From positions 1,500,207-1,564,206 of the forward strand of contig NZ_ML636798.1 in the NCBI RefSeq assembly GCF_006476065.1: a stretch of 64,000 nucleotides of DNA, written 5' to 3'. A model generated the notes under the pieces. That model was given only the letters and a program-made list of their open reading frames with translations. It was not told the DNA's origin and did not search any database. A program made the translations under genes and the position numbers. Of the stretch, positions 25,019 through 34,343 are shown piece by piece. The stretch comes from Cognatiluteimonas lumbrici (lineage in GTDB: Bacteria; Pseudomonadota; Gammaproteobacteria; Xanthomonadales; Xanthomonadaceae). Numbering within the stretch: position 1 is the first letter of the stretch; every line of letters begins with the position of its first letter.

Positions 25019-25164
25019 CCCGTCACCCCGGGCAACGTGCCGCCGTTGAGCGCGAACAGGTAGATCAGCAGCGCCACGACCGCCAGCACGAGCACCGTCC
25101 GGCGCACGCCGCGGCGCCTGGCCGCTGCCTGCTCGGGAGTCATCGTTGGCGGGCGTTCGCTCAT
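25015..25164 (-). CDS. 49-residue oxidase-cluster membrane protein
   Basis: A short frame with ATG 25164 encoding a basic, proline-containing N-terminus (MSERPPTMTPEQAAARRRG) and one transmembrane helix (TVLVLAVVALLIYLFAL). It lies between ctaD and ctaG, 11 bp after ctaD, and overlaps ctaG by ATGA, so it is almost certainly translated with it. Small single-helix proteins occur at this place in many gammaproteobacterial cta operons; I cannot name a proven function. Confidence 0.75.
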   Translation of the reverse strand: MSERPPTMTPEQAAARRRGVRRTVLVLAVVALLIYLFALNGGTLPGVTG

Positions 25165-25175
25165 CCGTCGCAGCC

Positions 25176-26816
25176 TTACTCGTAGTCCTTCTTGACGAAG
25201 TCGCCGTGCGCCAGGTCGCCGTCGCGGATCACCGGCGGCGTGGTGAAGGTGTGGTGCGGGGCCGGCGACGGCACCGTCCACTCCAGGCCCACGGCGCCTT
25301 CCCAGGCGCGCGCGGCGGCCGGCGGGCCGTTCCGCTTGGAGCTCCACAGGATGTAGAACATCAGGAACGGCGTGATGAACATGCCGAAGGCGCCGATCGA
25401 ACTGACCAGGTTCCAGTCGGCGAACACCACGTTGTAGTCGGGGATGCGGCGCGGCATGCCGGCCAGGCCGAGGAAGTGTTGCGGGAAGAACAGCAGGTTC
25501 GAGAACACCATGGTCCACCAGAAGTGGAACTTGCCGAGCTTCTCGTTGTACATGCGCCCGGTCCACTTCGGCCACCAGTAGTAGATCGCGGCGATGATCG
25601 CGAACAGCGCGCCGGTCACCAGCACGTAGTGGAAGTGCGCGACCACGAAGTAGGTGTCGTGGTACTGGAAGTCGGCCGGCACGATCGCCAGCATCAGGCC
25701 GGAGAAGCCGCCGATGGTGAACAGGATCACGAACGCGATCGACCACAGCATCGGCGTCTCGAAGGTCATCGAGCCGCCCCACATGGTGCTGACCCAGTTG
25801 AACACCTTCACCCCGGTCGGCACCGAGATCAGCATGGTGGCGAACATGAAGTAGATCTCGCCGCCCAGCGGCATGCCCACCGTGAACATGTGGTGCGCCC
25901 ACACGATGAACGACAGGAAGGCGATCGCCGCGATCGCGTACACCATCGCCTGGTAGCCGAACAGCGGCTTGCGCGAGAACGTCGGGATGATCTCGCTGAC
26001 GATGCCGAACGCCGGCAGGATCATGATGTAGACCTCGGGGTGCCCGAAGAACCAGAAGATGTGCTGGTACATCACCGGGTCGCCGCCGCCGGCGGCGTTG
26101 AAGAACGAGGTCATGAAGAACTTGTCGGTCAGCAGCATGGTGACCGCGCCGGCCAGCACCGGCATCACGCCCAGCAGCAGGAACGCGGTGATCAGCCACG
26201 ACCAGCTGAACAGCGGCATCTTCATCAGGTCGACGCCCGGCGCGCGCATGTTGAGCACGGTGGCGATGATGTTGATCGCGCCCATGATCGAGCTGATGCC
26301 CATCATGTGCACCGCGAAGATGGACATGGCGACGTTGGCGCCGCCCTGCAGCATCAGCGGCGGGTACATGGTCCAGCCGCCGGCCGGCGCGCCGCCGGGC
26401 ACGAAGAAGGTGGACAGCAGCAGCAGGAACGCGAACGGCAGGATCCAGAACGACCAGTTGTTCATGCGCGGCAGCGCCATGTCCGGCGCGCCGATCTGCA
26501 GCGGGATCATCCAGTTCGCCAGGCCGACGAACGCCGGCATGATCGCGCCGAAGATCATCACCAGCGCGTGCATCGTGGTCAGCTGGTTGAAGAAGTAGGG
26601 CTCGACCAGCTGCAGGCCCGGGATCGCCAGCTCGGAGCGGATGCCGACCGACAGCGCCGCGCCGATGATCGCCATGATGAAGCTGAAGAGCAGGTACAGC
26701 GTGCCGATGTCCTTGTGGTTCGTCGAGAAGAACCAGCGGTCGATGAACCCCTGCTTGTGGGCGTGCGCGTCGTGGCCAGCGTGGGTATCGGCGACGGCTT
26801 CGTAGTTGGCGGACAT
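25176..26816 (-). CDS. ctaD: cytochrome c oxidase subunit I
   Basis: Catalytic subunit carrying heme a and the heme a3-CuB centre; pumps protons. The 546-residue protein has twelve helices, with the CuB/heme histidines in [27 protein letters not shown] and VVAHFHYVL, and the D-channel NNWSFW region. It starts [20 protein letters not shown], a His-rich N-terminus shared in style with CtaE. ctaC lies upstream with a 21-bp gap. Confidence 0.97.
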   Translation of the reverse strand: MSANYEAVADTHAGHDAHAHKQGFIDRWFFSTNHKDIGTLYLLFSFIMAIIGAALSVGIRSELAIPGLQLVEPYFFNQLTTMHALVMIFGAIMPAFVGLANWMIPLQIGAPDMALPRMNNWSFWILPFAFLLLLSTFFVPGGAPAGGWTMYPPLMLQGGANVAMSIFAVHMMGISSIMGAINIIATVLNMRAPGVDLMKMPLFSWSWLITAFLLLGVMPVLAGAVTMLLTDKFFMTSFFNAAGGGDPVMYQHIFWFFGHPEVYIMILPAFGIVSEIIPTFSRKPLFGYQAMVYAIAAIAFLSFIVWAHHMFTVGMPLGGEIYFMFATMLISVPTGVKVFNWVSTMWGGSMTFETPMLWSIAFVILFTIGGFSGLMLAIVPADFQYHDTYFVVAHFHYVLVTGALFAIIAAIYYWWPKWTGRMYNEKLGKFHFWWTMVFSNLLFFPQHFLGLAGMPRRIPDYNVVFADWNLVSSIGAFGMFITPFLMFYILWSSKRNGPPAAARAWEGAVGLEWTVPSPAPHHTFTTPPVIRDGDLAHGDFVKKDYE

Positions 26817-26837
26817 GGGTGGACCTCGACGGAATGC

Positions 26838-27683
26838 TTAGTTCGTGGTGGTGGCGCGCTGCGCGGCGAGCCACTTGCGGAATTCGGCGCGCGGCACGGC
26901 CTTGACCACGATCGGCATGAAGCCGTGGTCCTTGCCGCACAGCTCGGCGCACTGGCCGCGATAGGTGCCGGGCACCTTGATGTCGGTCCAGGCCTCGTTG
27001 ACGATGCCCGGGATCGCGTCCTGCTTCCAGCCGAGCGCGGGCACCCACCAGGAGTGGATGACGTCGTCGGCGGTGATCACGAAGCGGATCTTGGTGTCGG
27101 TCGGCAGCACCAGCGGCTGGTCGACGTCGAGCAGGTAGTTCGGGTTCGCCTCGAGCGTCGGCGTATGGCCGCTCTGGCGCAGGGCGTTGCTCTCGCGGTC
27201 GAGGCGGCTGGTGAAGGCGACGTCCTCGCCGAGGTACTCGTAGCCCCACATCCACTGGTAGCCGGTGACCTTGACGGTCATCTCGGCGTCGCGGGTGTCG
27301 TACTGGGCGATCAGCTTGGTGGTCGCCGGCCAGATCATCGCGATCAGCAGGATCACCGGCACGATCGTCCAGATCACCTCGGCGGTGGTGTTGTGGCTCC
27401 AGGTCGCCGGGGTCACGCCCTTGGACTTGCGGAACTTGACGATCGCGATCGCCATGGCGGCGAACACGATCACGCCGATGACCACGCAGACCCAGACCGC
27501 GAACATGTGCGCGTCGTAGGCGAACTGGGAGGTCTGGGTGACCCCCGGGTGCATGTTGAGCTGCCACCGCTCCGGCGCGGCGGGCTCCAGGTCTGCGGCG
27601 GCGGGCGCCTGCTGCGCCCAGGCCAGTGCCGGCAGCGCCATCGCGGCGATACCCGTGAGCCAATGCTTGAATCCGGCTTTCAT
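26838..27683 (-). CDS. ctaC: cytochrome c oxidase subunit II
   Basis: Receives electrons from cytochrome c at its binuclear CuA centre. The 281-residue protein has a signal peptide (ends ALAWAQ), two transmembrane helices (VWVCVVIGVIVFAAMAI and VIWTIVPVILLIAMIWP) and the cupredoxin domain with all CuA ligands in CAELCGKDHGFM near 245-256. There is no C-terminal heme c domain. ATG 27683 is preferred; an in-frame ATG at 27704 would spoil the signal peptide. It is the first gene of the oxidase transcript, preceded by a 267-bp gap shared with putA. Confidence 0.95.
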   Translation of the reverse strand: MKAGFKHWLTGIAAMALPALAWAQQAPAAADLEPAAPERWQLNMHPGVTQTSQFAYDAHMFAVWVCVVIGVIVFAAMAIAIVKFRKSKGVTPATWSHNTTAEVIWTIVPVILLIAMIWPATTKLIAQYDTRDAEMTVKVTGYQWMWGYEYLGEDVAFTSRLDRESNALRQSGHTPTLEANPNYLLDVDQPLVLPTDTKIRFVITADDVIHSWWVPALGWKQDAIPGIVNEAWTDIKVPGTYRGQCAELCGKDHGFMPIVVKAVPRAEFRKWLAAQRATTTN

Positions 27684-27950
27684 CAGTTCGAGCCCCACAT
27701 GCATGATTTGGTGTTGTCGCGGCAGGCGCGCCCCCTTCGGCCCCGGTCGCGGTCGCAGCCGCTGGCCGGCGCCTCCCGCAGGCTGACCGGAGACGATCGA
27801 TCGGAGCAATCGGCCGCGGACCGCGCCATCGCGGTCGCGGAAACGTCGAAATGATAGGCCTGCGCCAGCGCCGGGGGCAAGCTGCACGGCACCCCGAAGC
27901 GGGCCTGCGCCAGCTAAAATGACCCGCTTACCCCCGCTCCCCACCGGGCG
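27684..27950. other. divergent intergenic region ctaC/putA
   Basis: A 267-bp non-coding stretch that must hold the promoters of the oxidase cluster and of putA. A TAAAAT -10-like box at 27915-27920 precedes putA by 30 bp, without a convincing -35. A palindrome-like CGATCGATCG lies near 27797. I see no REP or other repeat here. Confidence 0.4.
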
Positions 27951-30900
27951 ATGACCCCAGACATGCCAACCGACAGCGCCGGCCTGCGGGCCGCGATCAC
28001 CGCCGCATGGGTCCGCGACGAGACCGATGCCGTGCGCGAACTGCTCGCCGCCGCGCGCCAGCCGGCGGCCGACCAGGCCGCGGTGCAGGCGACCGCCGCG
28101 GACCTGGTGCGGCGGGTGCGCGCCCGCGCCGCCGACCAGGGCGCGATCGAGGCCTTCATGCGCCAGTACGACCTCGGCAGCGAGGAAGGCGTGCTGCTGA
28201 TGTGCGTGGCCGAGGCGCTGCTGCGCATCCCCGACGCGGACACCACCGACAAGCTGATCCGCGACAAGCTCGGCGAGGCCGACTGGAAGCGGCACATGGG
28301 CCAGTCGGACTCGGTGCTGGTGAACGCCTCGACCTGGGGCCTGATGCTCACCGGCCGCCTGGTGGACCTGGCCGACGAGACCCGGCGCGACGTGCACGGC
28401 GCCTTCAAGCGCCTGGTCGGGCGCGTCGGCGAGCCGGTGATCCGGCTGGCGGTGCGCCAGGCGATGAAGATCATGGGCCACCAGTTCGTGATGGGGCGCA
28501 CGATCTCCGAGGCGCTGGCGCGCTCGCGCAAGGGCGCCAACGCCAACTACCGCTATTCGTTCGACATGCTCGGCGAGGCCGCGCTGACCCAGGCCGACGC
28601 CGACCGCTACCTCGAGGCCTACCGCAGCGCGATCGACGCGATTGGCGGCAGCGGCCGCTTCGAGGACGCCATCGTCGCGCCGTCGATCTCGGTCAAGCTC
28701 TCGGCGCTGCACCCGCGCTACGAGCACGCCAAGCGCACCCGCGTGCTGGCCGAGCTGGCACCGCGCGTGCTCGACCTGGCCCAGCGCGCCAAGCGCCACG
28801 GCATCGGCATGACCATCGACGCCGAGGAGGCCGACCGCCTCGAGCTTTCGCTGGACGTGATCGAGGCCGCCTGGACCGATCCGTCGCTGGCCGGCTGGGA
28901 CGGCTTCGGCATCGTCGTGCAGGCCTACCAGAAGCGCGCGCCGTTCGTGATCGACTGGATCGCCGCGCTCGCCCGCCAGCACGGCCGCCGCATCCCGGTG
29001 CGCCTGGTGAAGGGCGCCTACTGGGACAGCGAGGTCAAGCGCGCGCAGGTGGACGGCCTGCCCGGCTACCCGGTGTTCACGCGCAAGCCCAACACCGACG
29101 TCAGCTACCTGGCCAACGCCCGCCGCCTGCTCGATGCCGGCGATGCGGTCTACCCGATGTTCGCGACCCACAACGCACAGACCATCGCCGCGGTGCACCG
29201 CATGGCCGGCGGTCGACACTTCGAGTTCCAGAAGCTGCACGGCATGGGCGACGACCTCTACGCCGAGGTGATCCCGGCCGACCGCCTCGGCGTGCCCTGC
29301 CGCGTGTACGCGCCGGTTGGTTCGCACGAGGACCTGCTGCCGTACCTCGTGCGGCGCCTGCTCGAGAACGGCGCCAACTCCAGCTTCGTCAACCGGATCA
29401 CCGACGAGGCGATCCCGGTGGAGGAGCTGGTGCGCGACCCGGTGGAGGTCGTGTCCGGCTTCGACAGCATTCCCCATCCCCGCATCCCGCTGCCGCGCCA
29501 GGTCTATCGCGCCGCCGGCTACGAACGAGACAACTCCATGGGCATCAACCTCGCCAACGACGACCAGCTGCGCGCGCTTGCCGGGCGCATGGAATCCGCA
29601 CTCAGCGAGAGCTGGCGCGCCACCCCGCTGGTGCCGGGCGCGACGCCCTCGGGCGAGTTCCTCGACGTCACCAATCCCGCCGACCGCCGCCAGGTCGTGG
29701 GCCAGTGGCAGCCGGCCGATGCCGCGACCGTCGAGCGTGCGCTGCAGAACGCGGTCGCCGCGCAGCCGGGCTGGGACGCGCTGCCGGCCGCCTCGCGCGC
29801 GGTAGTGCTCGAGCGCGCCGCCGACCTGCTGGAAGAGCGCATGCCACGCTTCATGGCGCTGTGCACGAAGGAAGCCGGCAAGACCATCCCCGACGGCGTC
29901 GCCGAAGTGCGCGAGGCGGTGGACTTCCTGCGCTACTACGCCGCGCAGGCGCGCGAGCTGTTCGGCGCGCCGCAGGCCATGCCCGGCCCGACCGGCGAGT
30001 CCAACACCCTGGCCCTGGGCGGGCGCGGCGTGTTCGTCTGCATCAGCCCGTGGAACTTCCCGCTGGCGATCTTCGCCGGCCAGGTCGCCGCGGCGCTGGC
30101 CGCCGGCAACGCGGTGATCGCCAAGCCGGCCGAGCAGACCAACCTGGTCGGCTACTACGCCGTGCAGCTGCTGCACGAGGCCGGCATCCCCGCAGACGTG
30201 TTGCAGTTCCTGCCCGGCGACGGCGCCACCGTCGGCGCCGCGCTCACCTCCGACCCGCGCGTGGCCGGGGTCGCCTTCACCGGCTCCACCGAGACCGCGC
30301 GCGCCATCAACCGCGCGCTCGCCGGGCGCGAGGCCGGCCCGATCGCGGTGCTGATCGCCGAGACCGGCGGCCAGAACGCGCTGATCGCCGACTCCTCGGC
30401 GCTGCCCGAGCAGCTCGTCAAGGACGCGCTCGCCTCGGCCTTCACCTCGGCCGGCCAGCGCTGCTCGGCCGCGCGCGCGCTGTTCGTGCAGGAGGACATC
30501 GCCGACAAGGTCATCGGCATGCTCGCCGGCGCCATGGCCGAGCTCAAGGTCGGCGACCCGATGCTGCTGTCCACCGACGTCGGCCCGGTGATCGACAAGG
30601 ACGCGCTGTGCATGCTCGACGAGCACGCCGGCCGCATGCAGGGCGAAGGCAAGCTGATCGCCCGCGCCACCCTCGATCCTGAGGCCACCGCGCACGGCAC
30701 CTTCTTCGCGCCCAGCGCCTGGGAGCTCCGGTCGCTGTCGCAGCTCACCCGCGAGAACTTCGGCCCCGCGCTGCACGTGATCCGCTGGAAGGCCAGCGAA
30801 CTCGACGCCGTGGTGGATGCGATCAACGCCACCGGCTACGGCCTCACCCTCGGCGTGCACTCGCGCATCGACGAGACCATCGAGCGCATCGTCGCCCGGG

Positions 30901-31103
30901 CGAAGGTCGGCAACGTCTACGTCAACCGCAACCAGATCGGCGCCGTGGTCGGCGTGCAGCCGTTCGGCGGCCAGGGCCTCTCCGGCACCGGCCCCAAGGC
31001 CGGCGGCCCGCACTACCTGCCGCGCTTCGCGACAGAGAAGACGGTGACGGTGAATACGACGGCGGCCGGGGGGAATGCGTCGTTGCTGACGCTGGATGAC
31101 TAA
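27951..31103 (+). CDS. putA: bifunctional proline dehydrogenase / P5C dehydrogenase PutA
   Basis: Oxidises proline to glutamate in two steps, passing electrons to quinone. The 1050-residue protein has the FAD-dependent PRODH barrel in its first half (MTIDAEEADRLELSL, RLVKGAYWDSEVKRAQ, FEFQKLHGMGDDLY) and the aldehyde dehydrogenase domain in its second half with catalytic Glu804 (AETGGQNA) and Cys838 (GQRCSAAR). There is no N-terminal ribbon-helix-helix domain, so unlike E. coli PutA it should not repress its own gene. ATG 27951 is used; ATG 27963 is close by. Confidence 0.96.
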   Translation: MTPDMPTDSAGLRAAITAAWVRDETDAVRELLAAARQPAADQAAVQATAADLVRRVRARAADQGAIEAFMRQYDLGSEEGVLLMCVAEALLRIPDADTTDKLIRDKLGEADWKRHMGQSDSVLVNASTWGLMLTGRLVDLADETRRDVHGAFKRLVGRVGEPVIRLAVRQAMKIMGHQFVMGRTISEALARSRKGANANYRYSFDMLGEAALTQADADRYLEAYRSAIDAIGGSGRFEDAIVAPSISVKLSALHPRYEHAKRTRVLAELAPRVLDLAQRAKRHGIGMTIDAEEADRLELSLDVIEAAWTDPSLAGWDGFGIVVQAYQKRAPFVIDWIAALARQHGRRIPVRLVKGAYWDSEVKRAQVDGLPGYPVFTRKPNTDVSYLANARRLLDAGDAVYPMFATHNAQTIAAVHRMAGGRHFEFQKLHGMGDDLYAEVIPADRLGVPCRVYAPVGSHEDLLPYLVRRLLENGANSSFVNRITDEAIPVEELVRDPVEVVSGFDSIPHPRIPLPRQVYRAAGYERDNSMGINLANDDQLRALAGRMESALSESWRATPLVPGATPSGEFLDVTNPADRRQVVGQWQPADAATVERALQNAVAAQPGWDALPAASRAVVLERAADLLEERMPRFMALCTKEAGKTIPDGVAEVREAVDFLRYYAAQARELFGAPQAMPGPTGESNTLALGGRGVFVCISPWNFPLAIFAGQVAAALAAGNAVIAKPAEQTNLVGYYAVQLLHEAGIPADVLQFLPGDGATVGAALTSDPRVAGVAFTGSTETARAINRALAGREAGPIAVLIAETGGQNALIADSSALPEQLVKDALASAFTSAGQRCSAARALFVQEDIADKVIGMLAGAMAELKVGDPMLLSTDVGPVIDKDALCMLDEHAGRMQGEGKLIARATLDPEATAHGTFFAPSAWELRSLSQLTRENFGPALHVIRWKASELDAVVDAINATGYGLTLGVHSRIDETIERIVARAKVGNVYVNRNQIGAVVGVQPFGGQGLSGTGPKAGGPHYLPRFATEKTVTVNTTAAGGNASLLTLDD

Positions 31104-31178
31104 TCGACTGAAGTCGATCGAGAATACCCTGCGATCCTATTGCACCGCTGCATGGCGGTGCCGAATGCAGAAGCCACG

Positions 31179-31397
31179 CTATTTGTCCCGACCCTTCTTG
31201 CGGAGCACCGATAGTCTTAAGCCCTCTGCAAGCCGATAAGCGCCATACCTGACAACGAAAAGTAGCCCTATATCAGTTGCGAACATGATGTACATGTTCA
31301 GGTTTGCGAGCAGTGTTCTATTCAACCAGAGAATGCCTATTAGTCCGCTTAGCGCTAACAGCAGATAAGCAACCTTTGCGGCGTTTGTGCTTCTCAT
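31179..31397 (-). CDS. small two-helix membrane protein, orphan
   Basis: A 72-residue frame with two hydrophobic helices (VAYLLLALSGLIGILWLN and LNMYIMFATDIGLLFVVRY) and a basic tail ending RKKGRDK. It lies in a stretch of about 300 bp that is visibly AT-richer than everything around it and uses codons such as TTA-like and AAT/ATA that the neighbours avoid. I recognise no family. It may be horizontally acquired or a remnant; a weak Shine-Dalgarno (GAGC) precedes ATG 31397. Confidence 0.5.
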   Translation of the reverse strand: MRSTNAAKVAYLLLALSGLIGILWLNRTLLANLNMYIMFATDIGLLFVVRYGAYRLAEGLRLSVLRKKGRDK

Positions 31398-31506
31398 GGC
31401 TTCAGCTCACACTTGAATCGAAGGCTACCTGTGTCTCCCTGCCGAGCCTCGTCACTACGGCTGCCTTCCCGCCGACTTTGCTCTCACCGTTCTGCTGCTC
31501 GCGCTG

Positions 31507-31533
31507 AAGAAAAAGCCCCGCCGAAGCGGGGCT
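31507..31533 (-). terminator. rho-independent terminator of the FadL-like gene
   Basis: On the minus strand an 8-bp stem AGCCCCGC/GCGGGGCT with a TTCG tetraloop (stem 31514-31521 and 31526-31533) is followed by TTTTTCTTC. It starts 25 bp after the stop of the FadL-like gene. A textbook intrinsic terminator. Confidence 0.9.
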
Positions 31534-31557
31534 CTTTCGTTGCGCGTGCCGCGTGGA

Positions 31558-32916
31558 TCAGAAGCGGTAGCGCGCGGCGATGCCGAGCAGGTCGGCGTTG
31601 CCGCTGAACATGCCCACCAGGTTCGAACCGCTGGCCGACTCGGTGTTGACGTACGGGGAGTCGATCTCGACCCGCATGTACGCCGCATCGATGCTCAGCT
31701 GCGGCGACACGTTCCAGGTCGCGCCCAGGGTGTAGACCATGCGCTCCTGGTCGGGCAGGCGCGGGGTACGGGTCTCGTCCTTGGTCGGGCTCTCGTCGTA
31801 GCCGACGCCGAAGCGGAAGGTGAAGGCCTCGCTGAAGTCGAACTCGCCGCCGACCGAGTAGAAGATCGAGTCTTCCCACTCGAACGGCTCCTGGCCGAGC
31901 ACCGCGCCGCCCGGGCGGCGGATGTCGACTTCCTGCAGCGACTCCCAGCCGGTCCACTGCACTTCACCCAGCAGGCGGAACTGGTCGGTGACGTCCCAGC
32001 GCGCGCTGAAGGTGTCGGTGGACGGGGTGGTCAGGTTCGCCCAGATCGGGCCGTCGTCGTAGGCATGGATGCCCATGCCGGCGAAGGTGGCGGCCACGGC
32101 GGCCGGCATCGTGAAGTCGGCGGTGCCGTCGAGCGTGTGCTTGATCTCCGAGCGGTGCGCGTAGCCGAGCACGAAGTTGTCGGCTGCGCGCAGCTGGGCG
32201 CCGACCACGAAGCCGACGCCGGTGTCGTCGCCGCTGACCTCGACCATGCCGTCCGCGCCCTGCGGCTGGAACGGATAGGCCGGGTTGAAGCAGTTGGCCG
32301 GGTTCACCGCCGCGCACAGCGCGGTGCCGAAGTCGATCGCGTTCGACAGGGTGACGTCGGCGCGCTGCAGGATGATGCCGGCGCCGAGCGAGAAGCGCTC
32401 GGTGAAGGCGATGCCCGCCGAGAAGGTCAGGTCCACGATCTTCACGTCGGAGACGACGGCGTCGTAGCGGCCCATCCAGGTCGGGTCGTACTCGGTCTTC
32501 AGGCCGAACGGCGCGGAGACGCTGGCGCCGACCACGACGCTCTCGAGGCCGCCGCTCAGCGGCATCACGAAGCCCATGTGCGGGACCGGCGTGGCCTCGC
32601 CCGGGTCGCCGCCGTTGCCGCCGGTGAGCGGGGTGCCCACGGCGCTGGTGCCGGAGCCGTCGAAGTCGGCGTTGAGGTCGATCACGGTCACGTCGGCCTG
32701 CACCAGCATGCGGTCGTTGTTGACCAGCGCGGCCGGGTTGTTCAGCACCACCGAGGCGTCGCCCCAGGCAACCGTGGTGCCGGCGTTGGCGCGGCCCAGG
32801 TTCTGGACGCTGTTCTCGCGGATCTGGAATCCGGACGCGTCGGCGGTGCCGGCGGCCATCACCCCGGCGATGCCGAGGGCCAGGGCGGTCAGGGTGAAGC
32901 GGGAAGCGTTCTGCAT
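31558..32916 (-). CDS. OmpP1/FadL family outer-membrane transporter
   Basis: A 452-residue outer-membrane beta-barrel for uptake of long-chain fatty acids or other hydrophobic compounds. After a signal peptide ending ADASG come the FadL N-terminal plug residues SGFQIRENSVQNLGRANAG, the NPAALV segment and, at the C-terminus, a barrel-closing strand ending AARYRF. A Cys pair (CAAVNPANC near 193-201) probably forms a loop disulfide. ATG 32916 has GGAG upstream. A promoter candidate and a strong terminator frame it as a single gene. Confidence 0.92.
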   Translation of the reverse strand: MQNASRFTLTALALGIAGVMAAGTADASGFQIRENSVQNLGRANAGTTVAWGDASVVLNNPAALVNNDRMLVQADVTVIDLNADFDGSGTSAVGTPLTGGNGGDPGEATPVPHMGFVMPLSGGLESVVVGASVSAPFGLKTEYDPTWMGRYDAVVSDVKIVDLTFSAGIAFTERFSLGAGIILQRADVTLSNAIDFGTALCAAVNPANCFNPAYPFQPQGADGMVEVSGDDTGVGFVVGAQLRAADNFVLGYAHRSEIKHTLDGTADFTMPAAVAATFAGMGIHAYDDGPIWANLTTPSTDTFSARWDVTDQFRLLGEVQWTGWESLQEVDIRRPGGAVLGQEPFEWEDSIFYSVGGEFDFSEAFTFRFGVGYDESPTKDETRTPRLPDQERMVYTLGATWNVSPQLSIDAAYMRVEIDSPYVNTESASGSNLVGMFSGNADLLGIAARYRF

Positions 32917-32986
32917 TGCACGATCTCCGGGAGGGTGCTTGTCGTTGATGCGGGTACGCCCTTCGGGACGTACGTCACCGTAGGGA

Positions 32987-33015
32987 CTCTAACGCTGTTT
33001 TAACCAAAATGTCAC
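32987..33015 (-). promoter_or_regulatory. candidate promoter of the FadL-like gene
   Basis: On the minus strand GTGACA (33015-33010) and TTAGAG (32992-32987) are spaced 17 bp, giving a leader of about 70 bases. The spacer is AT-rich against its GC-rich surroundings. Consensus match only. Confidence 0.4.
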
Positions 33016-33053
33016 TTCCCCGGAAGGCCTGCGGGCCCGCCCCCGGGCCCCGC

Positions 33054-33746
33054 CTAGAACCCCCGCTGGCGCCGCATCCGCCGGGCCACCGCCGCCCGCA
33101 CCACCAGGGCGAAGGCCACCCCGAAGGCGAAGCCGGCGATGTGGGCCGCCCACGCCACCGCGCCGAACGACGGCCCGATGTAGGCGAACACCACCTGCAG
33201 CAGGGCCCAGAGCCCGATCAGCAGGGGCGCCGGGGTGCGCACGAACTGCAGGAACAGCCCCAGCGGCAGCACCACCCCCAGCTTGGCCCGGGGGAACAGC
33301 GCCAGGTAGGCCCCGATCACCGCCGAGACCGCGCCGCTGGCCCCGATCACCAGCCGGTCCGGGCCCCCGATCAGCAGCACCGCGGCCAGGTTGGCGACCG
33401 CGCCCCCGAGCAGGAACAGCACCAGGAAGCGCCCGGCGCCCATCACCTTCTCGGCCGGCAGCCCGAAGATCAGCAGGAACACCAGGTTGCCCAGCAGGTG
33501 GGCCCAGTCGGCATGCAGGAACAGCGCGCTGAAGAGGCGCAACCAGTGGCCCTCGGCCCACAGCGCGCCCCAGGTCTGGGCGATCGCCTCGCCGCCGGTG
33601 AGCGCGCCCCAGTCCATCAGCCACAGCCGGCGCGCGTCCTCCGGGCGGGTGCTGGCCCACAGGAACGCCGCCCACAGCAGGGTGAACAGCAACGGGGTGG
33701 CCCAGCGGATGCTGCTGCGCTGGCGGGTGGGCAGGGCGACGAACAT
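33054..33746 (-). CDS. rhomboid family intramembrane serine protease
   Basis: A 230-residue polytopic protein with six predicted helices. The catalytic serine lies in GASGAVSAVIG (Ser near 138) and the histidine in AAHIAGFAFG; the HADWAHLLGN motif of the second helix is present. Such proteases cleave transmembrane substrates in the inner membrane; the substrate is unknown. It is divergent from the XRE regulator, 141 bp away. The overlapping reading frames on the other strand are not credible. Confidence 0.92.
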   Translation of the reverse strand: MFVALPTRQRSSIRWATPLLFTLLWAAFLWASTRPEDARRLWLMDWGALTGGEAIAQTWGALWAEGHWLRLFSALFLHADWAHLLGNLVFLLIFGLPAEKVMGAGRFLVLFLLGGAVANLAAVLLIGGPDRLVIGASGAVSAVIGAYLALFPRAKLGVVLPLGLFLQFVRTPAPLLIGLWALLQVVFAYIGPSFGAVAWAAHIAGFAFGVAFALVVRAAVARRMRRQRGF

Positions 33747-33805
33747 GGGCGCTGGTTACCACGTCCGCGCGCGCCGCGCTACCGACCGCGTCGCGATTGA
33801 AAATC

Positions 33806-33834
33806 TTGCTCGGCCGCGGCGGCTGCCGTTATGT
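33806..33834 (+). promoter_or_regulatory. weak promoter candidate for XRE regulator
   Basis: TTGCTC at 33806-33811 and TTATGT at 33829-33834, spaced 17 bp, lie 53 bp before the regulator start in a locally AT-richer stretch. Weak consensus. Confidence 0.3.
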
Positions 33835-33887
33835 TCGGGATGCGCGGCCGGATTGCCGTGCGATGCAAAGGGGATGGAACCTTGGAA

Positions 33888-34334
33888 ATGACCGATCGCA
33901 TCCGGCTTGCACGCCGGCATGGCGGCCTGTCGCAGGCCGCACTCGCGGATCTCGTCGGCGTGCACCGCAGCGCCGTCAGCCACTGGGAAGCCCGGCGCCC
34001 GAAACGCCCCAACATCGGCCACCTGCTTGCCGCCGCGGCGGCGACGCGGGTGCGCTTCGAATGGCTGGCCACCGGCAAGGGACCGATGGCGCTGGACGAC
34101 GACGAGGAGGCGGTTGGAGTGCCGCTGCCCGTCGCCGGCCACGCCGGCATCGACCCGAGCGAACACGAGTTGCTGCTCGCGTTCCGCGCCGCCTCGCGCA
34201 CCTCGCGCGCGGTGATGCTGGAGCTGGCGCAGCAACTGGCGACGCCGGACGTGCACTGCCGGCGCCTGGCGATGCCGCGCGTGCCCGCGCCCGAGCCGGG
34301 CGTGCTGCCGTCGGAGCCGCTGGCGCTGCTGTGA
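33888..34334 (+). CDS. XRE-family helix-turn-helix regulator
   Basis: A 148-residue protein with an N-terminal Cro/CI-type HTH: ARRHGGLSQAALADLVGVHR followed by SAVSHWEARRPKRPNIGHL, residues about 7-45. The C-terminal half (from about 90) has no clear domain and no S24 peptidase site. ATG 33888 is chosen; a TTG two codons earlier is possible. The neighbours do not show its target; it is divergent from the rhomboid gene and convergent with ctpA. The HTH call is firm, the regulon unknown. Confidence 0.8.
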   Translation: MTDRIRLARRHGGLSQAALADLVGVHRSAVSHWEARRPKRPNIGHLLAAAAATRVRFEWLATGKGPMALDDDEEAVGVPLPVAGHAGIDPSEHELLLAFRAASRTSRAVMLELAQQLATPDVHCRRLAMPRVPAPEPGVLPSEPLALL

Positions 34335-34343
34335 CGCCGCCGC

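Noticed and set aside
26838-31013. A 1391-codon minus-strand frame running from ctaC through putA
   Set aside because: Only the last 281 codons are ctaC; the rest is antisense to putA and shows the Arg/Ala/His/Gly-rich, motif-free composition of a high-GC shadow frame.
31304-31507. A 67-codon plus-strand frame in the AT-rich islet
   Set aside because: Overlaps the more plausible two-helix gene antiparallel, has no ribosome binding site and has a cysteine-rich random composition.
33888-34334. Possible prophage repressor or toxin-antitoxin locus at the XRE gene
   Set aside because: No phage, integrase or toxin gene nearby, and composition is like the surrounding chromosome.
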